Of a DNA stretch of 64,000 nt, positions 24,794-33,440 are shown piece by piece (the stretch's first letter is position 1; each line of letters starts with the position of its first letter). The translations under genes were made by a program, and so were the position numbers. The notes under the pieces were generated by a model. That model had not been told where the DNA came from. It saw nothing but the letters and a program-made list of their open reading frames with translations, and ran no database searches. This DNA comes from Palaeococcus ferrophilus DSM 13482. GTDB taxonomy: Archaea > Methanobacteriota_B > Thermococci > Thermococcales > Thermococcaceae. The stretch spans positions 62,001 to 126,000 of the forward strand of contig NZ_LANF01000011.1 of assembly GCF_000966265.1 (NCBI RefSeq), given 5' to 3'.

Positions 24794-25248
24794 ACCAGCG
24801 TTCGCTGCATAGTGACATGGGGGTCATAGTCAAAACAACGGCTAGGGCAACTATTCCACTCATAGGCATCTTCGGGGCCTACGTGGTTTCCCACGGTCAC
24901 CTCACCCCCGGTGGCGGATTCCAAGGGGGAGCGACGATAGCGGGAGCGGGAATACTCTTCCTTCTCGCCTTCGGGCTCGGCGAGATGAAGAAGAAGTACG
25001 ACCACCACCTCTACTCCGCCCTCGAAGGATTGGGAGGCCTCGTCTTCCTCGGAATGGCGATGCTTGGTCTCGGCGTGGCGTTCTTCTACAACACGCTCTG
25101 GCACAACGGACCATTCAACGGAGAACCGGGGACACTGCTTTCAGCGGGCTACCTGCCCATAATGAACCTCGCCGTTGGATTAAAGGTCTTCACGGGCCTG
25201 ATGAGCGCGATGGTGGCAATAGCCATGTACAGGAGGTGGAAGGAGTGA
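24790..25248 (+). CDS. mbhF: MBH subunit F, MrpB-like (first operon)
   Basis: The 152-residue MrpB/MnhB-family protein has four helices with GHLTPGGGFQGGATIAGAG in the first half and YLPIMNLAVGLKVFTGL near the end. It is part of the antiporter module and overlaps the E stop and the G start. Confidence 0.92.
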   Translation: MNQRSLHSDMGVIVKTTARATIPLIGIFGAYVVSHGHLTPGGGFQGGATIAGAGILFLLAFGLGEMKKKYDHHLYSALEGLGGLVFLGMAMLGLGVAFFYNTLWHNGPFNGEPGTLLSAGYLPIMNLAVGLKVFTGLMSAMVAIAMYRRWKE

Positions 25249-25598
25249 TACCATTTCAGTTCATCACCGCGTTCCTGCTCATATTCATGGGGGTCTATGC
25301 CTTCCTCTACAAGAGGAACCTCCTCAAACTGGTCCTGGCCCTCAACGTCATTGATTCGGGCATACACCTGCTCCTCGTGAGCTTTGGCTACAGGATCGAG
25401 GGGAATTTACTCCCAACGGCGCCGATATACACCGGCTACGAAGGTGGCGCCATGGTGGGGCCCCTTCCACAGGCGCTTGTCCTAACCAGCATAGTCATAG
25501 GCGTGTGTGTGCTCTCCCTCGCGGTGGCTCTGACGATAAACGCCTACCGCCACTACGGAAGCCTCGACGTTAACAAGCTGAGGAGGTTGAGAGGATGA
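25245..25598 (+). CDS. mbhG: MBH subunit G, MrpC/NuoK-like (first operon)
   Basis: The 117-residue MrpC-family protein has three helices and PLPQALVLTSIVIGVCVLS, which holds the conserved third helix. GTG at 25245 is preferred over GTG at 25236 because AGGAGGTG lies six bases upstream. It forms part of the ion path next to subunit H. Confidence 0.88.
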   Translation: MIPFQFITAFLLIFMGVYAFLYKRNLLKLVLALNVIDSGIHLLLVSFGYRIEGNLLPTAPIYTGYEGGAMVGPLPQALVLTSIVIGVCVLSLAVALTINAYRHYGSLDVNKLRRLRG

Positions 25599-27130
25599 AC
25601 GTCCTGCCGTTCATGATAATCATTCCGCTCCTCGGTGCCTTCGCAACGCCGATAGTGGGCCTCGCAGGAAGGAGGGCAAGGGAAGCGTGGGCCGTCCTCG
25701 TAAGCGGCGCAACGCTCGGCGTGGCGGGTAAGGTGCTCTACGACCTCTGGAGCACTGGGAAGGTGCTCGTTTACACGCTCGGAGCCAGGAGCCCCCTCGG
25801 AGAGGGAGGCTTCCCTATAAGGATAGTGTGGGAGCTCGACCTCCTCAGTGGGATAATGGCCTTCACAATAGCCTTCGTGGCATTCCTGGCAATAGTGTAC
25901 TCTCTCGAGTACATGAGCCACGACACCGGGCTCGAGAAGTACTATACCCTGGCACTTATCCTCGAACTCGGAATGCTCGGCATAGTGATGACCGGGGATC
26001 TCTTCAACTTCTACGTCTTCCTCGAGATAATGAGCATAGCTAGCTACGCGTTGGTGGCTTTCAGGAACGACACCTGGGAGGGCATCGAGGCTGGCATAAA
26101 GTACATGTTCGTTGGGTCCCTCGCCAGCAGCTTCATCCTTCTCGGCATAGCACTTCTCTACGGCGAATATGGGACCCTCACGATGGCATATCTGGCGAAG
26201 CTCATGGGAGAGAACTTCACGCTGACGGCAAAAATAGCGCTCGCCCTCCTTATGGGTGGCCTCCTCTTCAAGAGCGGCGCGGTTCCGGTCCACATGTGGC
26301 TCGCGGATGCCCACCCCGCGGCACCGAGCTCTATCAGTGCGATGCTCTCGGGTCTCGTCATAAAAGCCGGCGGCCTCTACGTCATGGCGAGGATAGCCTT
26401 CAGCGTCTTCGGCTTAGGGGTGAATCTCAAGACCCTCGGGTGGGTCATAATACTCTTCGCGTGCCTCACCCTCATAGTCGGCAACGCGATGGCCATAGTG
26501 CAGACGGACATGAAGAGGCTCTTCGCCTTCTCCTCCGTGGGTCAGGTCGGCTACATCCTCCTCGGCTTTGGAATCGGCCTGGCAGCCTACGGGACGGACG
26601 TTGGGAGGGTTGCCACTGCGGGGGCGATATACCACATAGTCAACCACGCACTCATGAAAGCCCTCCTCTTCATGGTGGCGGGGGCAATCCTCCATCAGGT
26701 TGGCAGCAAGAACCTCAACGAACTAAGTGGACTCGCCAGGACGATGCCGAAGACCACCGCCGCCCTCATAGTCGGATCGGCCGCAATAATAGGTCTTCCG
26801 CCGCTCAACGGCTTCGCGGGCAAGTGGCTCATCTACGAGAGTTCGGCACTCTTCAACCCGTTCCTGGCCGCGATAGCAATCATAGGAACGGCCTTCTGTA
26901 CGGCGGCATACATCAGGGTGCTCTACACCTTCCTGGGGCGGCCGAGTGAGCGGGTGATGGGAGCGAAGGAACCGGGAAATGCTATGCTCGTCCCGATGTT
27001 CATACTGGTGGTGGCCATAATCGTCATGGGGCTCTTCCCATGGGCAATCAGCGAGAAGGTCATGGTTCCAGCGGCTTCCATGCTCGCCAACATAAAGGGT
27101 TACATAACCGCGGTGCTGGGAGGTGCGTGA
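25595..27130 (+). CDS. mbhH: MBH subunit H, MrpD/NuoN antiporter-like (first operon)
   Basis: The 511-residue protein has about 14 helices and belongs to the proton-conducting membrane transporter family. Conserved features are EIMSIASYALVAF after helix 4, GALFKSGAVPVH-like GGLLFKSGAVPVHMW with its lysine, and MKRLFAFSSVGQVGYILLG. It is the single large antiporter subunit of the complex and pumps ions during H2 production. It starts inside the G stop and ends 1 base before the ATG of subunit I. Confidence 0.93.
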   Translation: MNVLPFMIIIPLLGAFATPIVGLAGRRAREAWAVLVSGATLGVAGKVLYDLWSTGKVLVYTLGARSPLGEGGFPIRIVWELDLLSGIMAFTIAFVAFLAIVYSLEYMSHDTGLEKYYTLALILELGMLGIVMTGDLFNFYVFLEIMSIASYALVAFRNDTWEGIEAGIKYMFVGSLASSFILLGIALLYGEYGTLTMAYLAKLMGENFTLTAKIALALLMGGLLFKSGAVPVHMWLADAHPAAPSSISAMLSGLVIKAGGLYVMARIAFSVFGLGVNLKTLGWVIILFACLTLIVGNAMAIVQTDMKRLFAFSSVGQVGYILLGFGIGLAAYGTDVGRVATAGAIYHIVNHALMKALLFMVAGAILHQVGSKNLNELSGLARTMPKTTAALIVGSAAIIGLPPLNGFAGKWLIYESSALFNPFLAAIAIIGTAFCTAAYIRVLYTFLGRPSERVMGAKEPGNAMLVPMFILVVAIIVMGLFPWAISEKVMVPAASMLANIKGYITAVLGGA

Positions 27131-27131
27131 G

Positions 27132-27479
27132 ATGTTCGGATACTGGGATGCACTCTACTTCGTTTACGTTTTCATCATAGGCCTCGTCATCTCCTACATC
27201 ATCTACAAGTGGGCCGAGCGCTCAAGCACCGGGACGAGAAGGAGTGGCGATGGTACGAAGATATTCCTCAGCGGTGAGGATCAGGACGAGGTAATCCCAC
27301 AGTTCGAGCACTTCCAGGGCTACGTCACTGGAAGACACGTCATGTGGGGCCTCATCAGGGGCATCAACAGGATGTTCATAGCCTTCAGAAGGGAGCACAC
27401 GGGGCTGTTGAGCGACTACGTGAGCTATCTTCTGATAACGACGGCCCTCGTGCTTGGTGCTCTGTTAATCTGGGGGTGA
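27132..27479 (+). CDS. mbhI: MBH subunit I (first operon)
   Basis: The 115-residue protein has one N-terminal and one C-terminal membrane helix around an amphipathic stretch. In the P. furiosus MBH structure subunit I carries the lateral helix linking the antiporter and hydrogenase arms. Seen here are KIFLSGEDQDEVIPQFEHFQG and YVSYLLITTALVLGALLI. ATG at 27132 follows GGAGGTG, in preference to GTG at 27123. Confidence 0.82.
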   Translation: MFGYWDALYFVYVFIIGLVISYIIYKWAERSSTGTRRSGDGTKIFLSGEDQDEVIPQFEHFQGYVTGRHVMWGLIRGINRMFIAFRREHTGLLSDYVSYLLITTALVLGALLIWG

Positions 27480-27485
27480 TGGTGT

Positions 27486-28004
27486 ATGGCGATTAAAGTT
27501 CACGCCCAAGATGTTCACGCGAACAACGAAGATACTTCCCAGCGCGAGAGGCTGGAGAGGGAGATATCAAGGCTCTGCAGGTACATAGGGAGATCACCGT
27601 GGGTCTTCCATGTGAACAGCGGTTCCTGCAACGGGTGCGACATTGAGATAATAGCGGCACTGACGCCGCGCTACGACGCTGAGAGGTTCGGGGTGAAGCT
27701 GGTCGGAACACCGAGACACGCCGATGTGCTCCTCGTCACCGGGCCGGTCACCAACCAGAGCCTCGAGAGGGTCAAACTCGTCTACGAGCAGACCCCAGAC
27801 CCGAAGGTAGTCGTGGCCATAGGCGCGTGTCCCACAGGGGGAAGCGTGTTCTTCGAGAGCCCGTTCACGAACGCACCCCTGGACAAGCACATACCCGTGG
27901 ACGTCTTCGTCCCCGGCTGCCCGCCGAGGCCCGAGGCGATACTCCACGGCGTTGTGCTGGCACTCCAAAAGTTAATCTCAAAAATCGAAGGTGAGGGAGA
28001 ATGA
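27486..28004 (+). CDS. mbhJ: MBH subunit J, NuoB-like hydrogenase small subunit (first operon)
   Basis: The 172-residue protein holds the proximal [4Fe-4S] cluster with cysteines in NSGSCNGCDIE, GACPTGG and VPGCPPRPEAI. It has a charged N-terminal extension of about 35 residues that the second operon's copy lacks. A perfect GGTGATGGTGT precedes the ATG. It transfers electrons from the ferredoxin-like subunit N to the [NiFe] site in L. Confidence 0.93.
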   Translation: MAIKVHAQDVHANNEDTSQRERLEREISRLCRYIGRSPWVFHVNSGSCNGCDIEIIAALTPRYDAERFGVKLVGTPRHADVLLVTGPVTNQSLERVKLVYEQTPDPKVVVAIGACPTGGSVFFESPFTNAPLDKHIPVDVFVPGCPPRPEAILHGVVLALQKLISKIEGEGE

Positions 28005-28528
28005 ACGTTGACGAGTTTATGAAGGTTTTCGGTGAGAGGTTCCCTGAGGCGGAGGTAAGAGTCAGCGAGAACAAAGAGCCCCACCCGAGGAGAAGGGTGT
28101 GGGCGACCGTTGAGAGGGAGAAGTTCCACGACGCCATGAAGTTCGTCAGGGAACTGGACCCTAAGGCACAGTTCTCCATCATAATCGCAAGGGACGCCGG
28201 TGAAACGCTGGAGGCAAAGTACCATATGGAGCTCTTCTGGGAGGAAGGGGAGAGCATATCCCTCATCATAGGCACGAGCGTTCCCAAGGAAGACCCGAAG
28301 CTGCCCACGGTGACGGACGTCTTCCCGAGTGCGCTTCCCTACGAGAGGGAGGTTCAGGAGTTCTACGGCCTGTTCTTCGAGGGCATCCCCGACCCGAGGA
28401 GACTCTTCCTGCCCGACGACTGGCCCGAAGGAGTTTACCCGCTCAGGCTCGACGAGACGGGAATCAAGCCTGAGATGGTGAAAAACGCGGGGCACCCGTA
28501 CAAAATAAAAAAGGAGGGGGCTAAATGA
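28001..28528 (+). CDS. mbhK: MBH subunit K, NuoC-like (first operon)
   Basis: The 175-residue protein belongs to the 30-kDa NuoC family with FPSALPYEREVQEFYGL and RLFLPDDWPEGVYPLR. It has no cofactor and is a structural part of the peripheral arm. It overlaps J and L by 4 bases. Confidence 0.92.
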   Translation: MNVDEFMKVFGERFPEAEVRVSENKEPHPRRRVWATVEREKFHDAMKFVRELDPKAQFSIIIARDAGETLEAKYHMELFWEEGESISLIIGTSVPKEDPKLPTVTDVFPSALPYEREVQEFYGLFFEGIPDPRRLFLPDDWPEGVYPLRLDETGIKPEMVKNAGHPYKIKKEGAK

Positions 28529-29820
28529 ACGAGAGGCTTGAGTACTGGGTTAAGATACCCGTTGGGCCGATACACCCGGCCCTTGAGGAGCCCGAGAAGT
28601 TCATCATCACGCTCGACGGTGAGAGGATAATAAACGTTGACGTCAAGCTCGGCTACAACCTGAGGGGAATAGAGTGGATAGCCCTCAGGAGAAACTACAT
28701 CCAGATACTCTATTTGGCCGAGAGAATGTGCGGAATCTGCTCGTTCTCCCACAACCACACATACTCAAGGGCCGTCGAGGAGATGGCGGGCATAGTCGTC
28801 CCTGAGAGGGCCGAGTACATACGTGTGATAGTGGGCGAGCTTGAGAGGATTCACTCCCACCTGCTCAACCTCGGTGTCGTCGGCCATGCAATAGGCTACG
28901 ATACAGTCCTGCACCTCAGCTGGCTCGCCAGGGAGAGGGTCATGGACATCCTGGAGGCGATAGGCGGCAACCGCGTTAACTACGCCGTCAACATGATAGG
29001 CGGAGTCAGAAGAGACCTCGAAGAGAAGCACATCAGGGCGATAAAGGAGATGGTAGAGTACTACCGCAGCGAGGTCATGCCCAAGATAGAGGAGATATTC
29101 CTCTACGACCCGACGGTTGAAGCTCGCTTGAGGGACGCGGGCGTTATTCCAAAGAGGATAGCCATAGACTACAGCGCCCAGGGGCCAACGGCCAGGGGAA
29201 GCGGCGTAAAGAAGGACGTCCGCTACAACGAGAAGCTAGGTGTTTATCCAGACCTCGGGATAAAGCCGATAACGCCCAAGGAGTTCACTGGAGTAATCAA
29301 GGGGGACGTCTTCGACAGGATGGTGGTCAGGGTAGGTGAGCTCTGGCAGAGCCTCGAACTTATAGAGAGGGCCATAGATCAGATGCCCGAAGGAAAGATA
29401 AAGGCCGTCCCGAAGGACAACGCCCTCCTCTTCCAGCTCAAAAAGGCCGATGGGGAGGGAATAGGAAGGTACGAAGCACCTAGAGGTGAGCTGATTCACT
29501 ATGTCAAAGGGCAGAAGGGCAAGGACGTTCCCGCGAGGTGGAAGATGAGAGAACCAACCTTCCCGAACCTCTTCGCCATAGCGAGGGCCCTCGTGGGCGA
29601 GCAGGTTGCGGACGTTCCCGTGGCGATAGCTTCGATAGACCCGTGCCTGAGCTGTACGGACAGGGTTGCGGTGATAGATGCAAACACCGGAGAGAGGAGA
29701 ATCCTCACGGAGAAGGACCTTCTCAGGCTCTCGATAGAGAAGACGAGGGAGCTCAACCCAGAGGTGAAGGCAAAGCCAGAGGTTGTTGGAGTTGGCTGCC
29801 CGAGGGGTGGTGCGCTGTGA
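28525..29820 (+). CDS. mbhL: MBH subunit L, [NiFe] hydrogenase large subunit (first operon)
   Basis: The 431-residue group 4 large subunit (NuoD homologue) has both nickel motifs: RMCGICSFSHNH (C69, C72) and DPCLSCTDRVAV (C374, C377). After the second motif 51 residues follow to VGCPRGGAL. By analogy with other group 4 enzymes this tail would be cut off during nickel insertion. The sequence agrees closely with what I recall of P. furiosus MbhL, including DPCLSCTDR. Function: proton reduction with electrons from ferredoxin, coupled to ion export. Confidence 0.94.
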   Translation: MNERLEYWVKIPVGPIHPALEEPEKFIITLDGERIINVDVKLGYNLRGIEWIALRRNYIQILYLAERMCGICSFSHNHTYSRAVEEMAGIVVPERAEYIRVIVGELERIHSHLLNLGVVGHAIGYDTVLHLSWLARERVMDILEAIGGNRVNYAVNMIGGVRRDLEEKHIRAIKEMVEYYRSEVMPKIEEIFLYDPTVEARLRDAGVIPKRIAIDYSAQGPTARGSGVKKDVRYNEKLGVYPDLGIKPITPKEFTGVIKGDVFDRMVVRVGELWQSLELIERAIDQMPEGKIKAVPKDNALLFQLKKADGEGIGRYEAPRGELIHYVKGQKGKDVPARWKMREPTFPNLFAIARALVGEQVADVPVAIASIDPCLSCTDRVAVIDANTGERRILTEKDLLRLSIEKTRELNPEVKAKPEVVGVGCPRGGAL

Positions 29821-30806
29821 ACGTCATCTACGCCACTCTGGGATTCCTCGGAGTTTACGCCTACGTCTCATTTGCCTCCCTGCTCTGGGGCGGAATAGAC
29901 AGGAAGCTCGTGGCGAGGATGCAGCGCCGCGTTGGTCCCCCGCTGTTCCAGCCCTTCTACGACTTCCTCAAGCTGGTGAGCAAGGAGTCAATAATTCCCA
30001 GAGATGCCAACAGGCTCTTCGAGCTCTCTCCAGTTTTCGCGCTGGCCGCTTCAATAACCCTCCTGGCCTACACCCCGCTCGGCTTCGAACCGCTCTTCGG
30101 CACCAAGGGTGACGTCATCCTCTTCGTCTACCTCCTGACCACGATAGGCTTCCTGAGGGTTCTAGGTGCGGTGAGCTCAGGTTCGCCCTACGCCCAGCTC
30201 GGAGCGCAGAGGGAGATGATAATCCTAGCCTCAAGGGAAGCTCCCATGATGCTGGGCCTCTTCACAATCCTCTGGCGCCTCAAGGAGCTCGGCGTTACGA
30301 AGCCCTTCAGCATGGGGACGTTCTACGAGCACAACATCTGGGAGCTGGGAACACCCCTGAGCCTAATAGGGACGCTCATACTCCTCTTCGTCTTCATGGC
30401 GTGGCTCGCGAGCGAGATAGAGGTGGGCTTCTTCGACATCCCCGAGGCGGAGACCGAGCTAGCGGAGGGAACGATGGCGGAGTACAGCGGGAGACATCTG
30501 GCACTTTTCGAGCTCGCCAACGCCATAAAGGCCTTCGTCAGCGCGAGCCTCGTCGTGGTGGTCTTCTTCCCGTGGGGGATCTCTCAGTATCTCGGACTCA
30601 CGGGACTTCCCGCCATGGCGATTGAGCTGCTCTTCCACACCCTCAAGGTCTTCGTCGTGCTCTTCGTGAGCATGAGCGTCTTCAGGGCTGTAACGGGAAG
30701 GCTCAGGATAACGCAGGCGGTGGGCATGTTCTGGACGAGGCTCCTGCCGGCGAGCATCGTTGGGGCGATTCTTCTTGCGATAGACGCGCTGGGGGTGATA
30801 GTATGA
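29817..30806 (+). CDS. mbhM: MBH subunit M, NuoH-like (first operon)
   Basis: The 329-residue protein has eight helices of the NuoH family, with MQRRVGPPLFQPFYD, AQREMIILASREAPMM and FFDIPEAETELAEGTMAEYSG. It anchors the hydrogenase arm in the membrane. The GTG at 29817 overlaps the L stop and has GGGGTGGT upstream. Much longer in-frame readings upstream run through mbhL and are rejected. Confidence 0.93.
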   Translation: MNVIYATLGFLGVYAYVSFASLLWGGIDRKLVARMQRRVGPPLFQPFYDFLKLVSKESIIPRDANRLFELSPVFALAASITLLAYTPLGFEPLFGTKGDVILFVYLLTTIGFLRVLGAVSSGSPYAQLGAQREMIILASREAPMMLGLFTILWRLKELGVTKPFSMGTFYEHNIWELGTPLSLIGTLILLFVFMAWLASEIEVGFFDIPEAETELAEGTMAEYSGRHLALFELANAIKAFVSASLVVVVFFPWGISQYLGLTGLPAMAIELLFHTLKVFVVLFVSMSVFRAVTGRLRITQAVGMFWTRLLPASIVGAILLAIDALGVIV

Positions 30807-31219
30807 AGGTTCCACCGACGCTCTCAACAGTTCTAGGAAACCTCTTCAAAAAGCCCGCGACCAACCCGTTCCCGGAGAGCGAGCCGGTGCCGGTTCCCGA
30901 GGGCTTCAGGGGCAAGCTCAACTACGACGTCGAGAAGTGCGTCGGCTGCAGACTCTGCGTTATGGTCTGCCCCGCTGGGGTGATAGAGTACGTCCCCGAG
31001 GTGAAGAAGGTCACCTTCTGGCTCGGAAGGTGCGTCTTCTGCCAGCAGTGTGTGGACGTATGCCCCGTCAACGCCCTCTGGATGAGCGACGAGTTCCTAT
31101 TAGCTACAACCGACAAGTACGACGACAACCTCCGCTGGCTCAAGGGGGAAGAGATTGCGGAGCTCAAGAGGAAGCTCGAGGAAGAGAAGAGGGCCAAGGA
31201 AGCCGCAAAGAAGGAATGA
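30803..31219 (+). CDS. mbhN: MBH subunit N, NuoI-like ferredoxin subunit (first operon)
   Basis: The 138-residue protein has two [4Fe-4S] motifs, KCVGCRLCVMVCP and RCVFCQQCVDVCP, and ends in a lysine/glutamate-rich helix. It takes electrons from reduced ferredoxin. It is the last gene of the operon. A G/C hairpin follows at 31234. Confidence 0.93.
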   Translation: MKVPPTLSTVLGNLFKKPATNPFPESEPVPVPEGFRGKLNYDVEKCVGCRLCVMVCPAGVIEYVPEVKKVTFWLGRCVFCQQCVDVCPVNALWMSDEFLLATTDKYDDNLRWLKGEEIAELKRKLEEEKRAKEAAKKE

Positions 31220-31233
31220 TTTACTCTACCTCG

Positions 31234-31253
31234 ATGGGGGATTCACCCCCCAT
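31234..31253. terminator. Hairpin between converging genes
   Basis: ATGGGGG and CCCCCAT form a 7-bp stem around a 6-base loop. It stands between the end of mbhN and the end of the rubrerythrin-like gene, and overlaps the last codons of the latter. It is well placed as a two-way termination or RNA-end signal, though no T run adjoins it. Confidence 0.35.
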
Positions 31254-31746
31254 TATATCCTCCACGTTTCAGCTTCTCGTACTCCCTCTTCAACGCCTCG
31301 TAATGTTTTCTCTCAACCTCTGCGAGCCTCGAGTATAATCTTCTCAGGTTCTCGTCCTCAACCCTCTCCGCCAGCAGTCTATAGGACTCATGGGCAATGA
31401 GTTCGCTCTCCATAGCTACCCTGAGGACTTCCTCAAGCTGATCGGCCCTCTCAAACTCGTTGATGACGGGGAGAACCTCGATGGGTGGTATATCCACCTT
31501 CGGCTTCTTTCCGTACTTCCTCTCATAGTGGATTCCCAGTTCAGTAGCGTGCTCAAGGGAATCCCGTGAAAGCCGTTCAAAGGTCTCAGCGAGTTCTTCA
31601 CCCAGTTTTAGATCCCTGGTGCGCCTGGCCAGCTCGCGGTAGAACTTCGCCTCCTCCCTCTCCCCCTCTATCCAGTAGGCCAGAGCCTCCTCGTAACTCA
31701 GTTTTGAAAGGGCCCTGACGACATCTTCCACATCGTACATATCCAT
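31243..31746 (-). CDS. Rubrerythrin/ferritin-like diiron protein
   Basis: The 167-residue all-helical protein has four-helix-bundle diiron motifs: EGEREEAKFY, RDSLEHATEL, AMESELIAHESY and LAEVERKHYEAL (two ExxH plus further glutamates). There is no rubredoxin domain. Relatives act in peroxide or oxygen defence or iron handling. It lies alone, opposite in direction, between the two mbh operons. The start is uncertain: ATG at 31746 or ATG at 31740. Confidence 0.75.
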   Translation of the reverse strand: MDMYDVEDVVRALSKLSYEEALAYWIEGEREEAKFYRELARRTRDLKLGEELAETFERLSRDSLEHATELGIHYERKYGKKPKVDIPPIEVLPVINEFERADQLEEVLRVAMESELIAHESYRLLAERVEDENLRRLYSRLAEVERKHYEALKREYEKLKRGGYNGG

Positions 31747-31924
31747 CCCTTTGAGATTAACCGGAACGGGTAAATAAGCTTTGGCCTGCTAAGATTAATG
31801 CATTCATGCATACAAAATTACATTAAATTTCCATGTGGGTCACCCACGTCACCTAAAATACCACGGTGAATGGTTCTGTAGATATACGTAAACCAGCAAT
31901 TGTTTGCTATTTGTCAAATTTAAA

Positions 31925-31941
31925 GTTTTAAACCTTTTGTT
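31925..31941 (+). promoter_or_regulatory. SurR-type operator of the second mbh operon
   Basis: GTTTTAAACCTTTTGTT matches GTTn3AACn5GTT at all nine defined bases. It ends 10 bases before the TATA box at 31951-31958, the same order and spacing as at the hyh promoter. This favours activation by reduced SurR, which is how hydrogenase operons behave in P. furiosus. Confidence 0.75.
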
Positions 31942-31950
31942 TAGGAAAGG

Positions 31951-31958
31951 CATTTATA
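31951..31958 (+). promoter_or_regulatory. TATA box of the second mbh operon
   Basis: ATTTATAAG follows the purine-rich AGGAAAGGC (BRE-like). Transcription would begin near 31980, giving a leader of about 60 bases that ends in the ribosome site GGTGGGAAA. Confidence 0.6.
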
Positions 31959-32037
31959 AGTTTTTACTCAAGCTTAAATTGAGATTTAGAGATAACAGGC
32001 CCTCTGCGGGTTCAAAACCAAAAGTTGGGGTGGGAAA

Positions 32038-32541
32038 ATGGGGTTTACCACATCTTTCGTATGGTCGCTGCTGGTGTACCTCATCCTGACCGCAGGCTCC
32101 GGTTCGCTCGTGGCATGGAGTCCCGGAGAGCTGGTGGCAGGAGTGGTCATTGCCACCGTAATAGGCTATGCAACGAGAAACATAATGGATGAGCGCCTCG
32201 AATACTTCTTCAATCCAAAGAGATGGCTGCTGTTCATCATTTATGCCATAGGGCCGTTCTTCTTCGCCATGGCCAGGGCCAACTTTGACGTGGCATACCG
32301 TGTCATTACGGGCAAGATACGGCCTGGAATCGTGAAAATCTCGCCAGAACTCACGAGGGACGAGAGCAGGGTTCTTCTGGCCAACTCGATAACCCTCACT
32401 CCGGGAACGTTCACCCTCGAGATAGACGACGAGGGCAGCCTCTACGTGCACTGGATAAACGTGCCCGAGGGCAAGGAGAAGCCCACGCCCGAAGAACTGT
32501 GTGGATACCTTCCAAAATGGGCAAGGAGGATTGGGGAATGA
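32038..32541 (+). CDS. mbhA: MBH subunit A, MrpE-like (second operon)
   Basis: The 167-residue MrpE-family protein opens the second 14-gene operon. It keeps FDVAYRVITGKIRPGIV and NSITLTPGTF but is clearly diverged from the first copy, so the duplication is not recent. ATG follows GGTGGGAAA. Confidence 0.88.
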   Translation: MGFTTSFVWSLLVYLILTAGSGSLVAWSPGELVAGVVIATVIGYATRNIMDERLEYFFNPKRWLLFIIYAIGPFFFAMARANFDVAYRVITGKIRPGIVKISPELTRDESRVLLANSITLTPGTFTLEIDDEGSLYVHWINVPEGKEKPTPEELCGYLPKWARRIGE

Positions 32542-32834
32542 TGGATAGCATGTTCATGTGGACCATGGTATTGCTGATGCTATCGGCGACCCTGACGCTG
32601 ATAAGGATGCTGGTAGGCCCAACCATACCGGACAGGGTGGTCGCGCTCGATGCCATGACCACTACAACCGCCGGGGCAATGGTTCTCTACGGCGTCATAA
32701 CCAAGCAGGTCGTTTTCATTGACGTGGCCCTGGTCTACGCGGTTCTCAGCTACATAGCGACGCTCTACATAGCCCGCTACCTTGTGAAGAAGAGGGTTGG
32801 TGTAGCGTGCGAGTGCGAGGAGGGAGGCGCATGA
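32538..32834 (+). CDS. mbhB: MBH subunit B, MrpF-like (second operon)
   Basis: The 98-residue three-helix protein has GPTIPDRVVALDAMTT, the MrpF signature. It carries a C-terminal extension ending in CECEEGGA that is absent from the first copy; two cysteines there are unusual for this subunit. The start overlaps the A stop. Confidence 0.87.
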   Translation: MMDSMFMWTMVLLMLSATLTLIRMLVGPTIPDRVVALDAMTTTTAGAMVLYGVITKQVVFIDVALVYAVLSYIATLYIARYLVKKRVGVACECEEGGA

Positions 32835-33187
32835 TTGAATGGCTGCTCGGAATTTTCCTGGCTATTGGAGTGTTCTTCAACCTCCTCGCCAGCGTGGGAA
32901 TCCTCCGCTTCCCCGACGTTTACACGAGAATCCACGCCTCAACCAAGTGCACCACCTTCGGGACGATATTCATCGTGCTTGCGGCGATAACATACTCAAT
33001 CTACAACTGGAGGCTCGACGGAAACATAAGATGGATAGTCCTAGCGATTCACTCCGCCCTCGTAGTCATCTTCCTCGTGCTCACGAATCCCGTTGGGGCG
33101 CACGCCATAGGTAGGGCCGCAAGGAAATCCGACATAAGGCCCTACGGGGCTGTTATAGATGAGCTGGAGGGATACTATGAACTTTGA
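32831..33187 (+). CDS. mbhC: MBH subunit C, MrpG-like (second operon)
   Basis: The 118-residue MrpG-family protein has LRFPDVYTRIHASTKCTTFG and LTNPVGAHAIGRAA. It overlaps subunit D by 11 bases, more than in the first operon. ATG at 32831 follows GGGAGG. Confidence 0.9.
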   Translation: MIEWLLGIFLAIGVFFNLLASVGILRFPDVYTRIHASTKCTTFGTIFIVLAAITYSIYNWRLDGNIRWIVLAIHSALVVIFLVLTNPVGAHAIGRAARKSDIRPYGAVIDELEGYYEL

Positions 33188-33440
33188 AAGCTTTTTCGGA
33201 ATAATCCAGGTCTTCGTGGCAATAGGACTCGTGGTGAGTGCGGCTGCCGCAATTCGCTTCAAGAACCTCATTGCGGCCGTGCTTGCGATGGCGGTCTTCA
33301 GCCTAATACTCTCCCTTGAGTTCTACGTACTCCAGGCACCGGACGTTGCAATAGCCGAAGCCGGCGTTGGGGCGTGTCTGACGACTGCAATGTACCTGCT
33401 GGCGATAAAGAACACGACCGACGAGGAGGTGATAGAATGA
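33177..33440 (+). CDS. mbhD: MBH subunit D, DUF4040-like (second operon)
   Basis: The 87-residue three-helix protein has LEFYVLQAPDVAIAEAGVGA. The start at 33177 follows GGAGGGATACT. Role as for the first copy. Confidence 0.85.
   Translation: MNFESFFGIIQVFVAIGLVVSAAAAIRFKNLIAAVLAMAVFSLILSLEFYVLQAPDVAIAEAGVGACLTTAMYLLAIKNTTDEEVIE

Larger units (their letters stand above)
31747..32037. other. Control region between the rubrerythrin-like gene and the second mbh operon
   Basis: This 291-base AT-rich stretch has no credible gene. On the left it holds the promoter of the rubrerythrin-like gene (minus-strand GCTTATTTACC near 31777) and TGCATTCATGCA, a short inverted repeat at 31799-31810. On the right it holds the SurR-type site, a TATA box and a leader of about 60 bases. 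Confidence 0.5.

Noticed and set aside
29538-29816. N-terminal extension of mbhM by 93 codons
   Set aside because: The extension runs in another frame over mbhL. The GTG at 29817 has a ribosome site and gives the normal NuoH start.
31801-31812. ATGCAT repeats as part of a CRISPR or mobile-element end
   Set aside because: Only a single short inverted repeat is present, with no spacer array and no transposase anywhere in the window.
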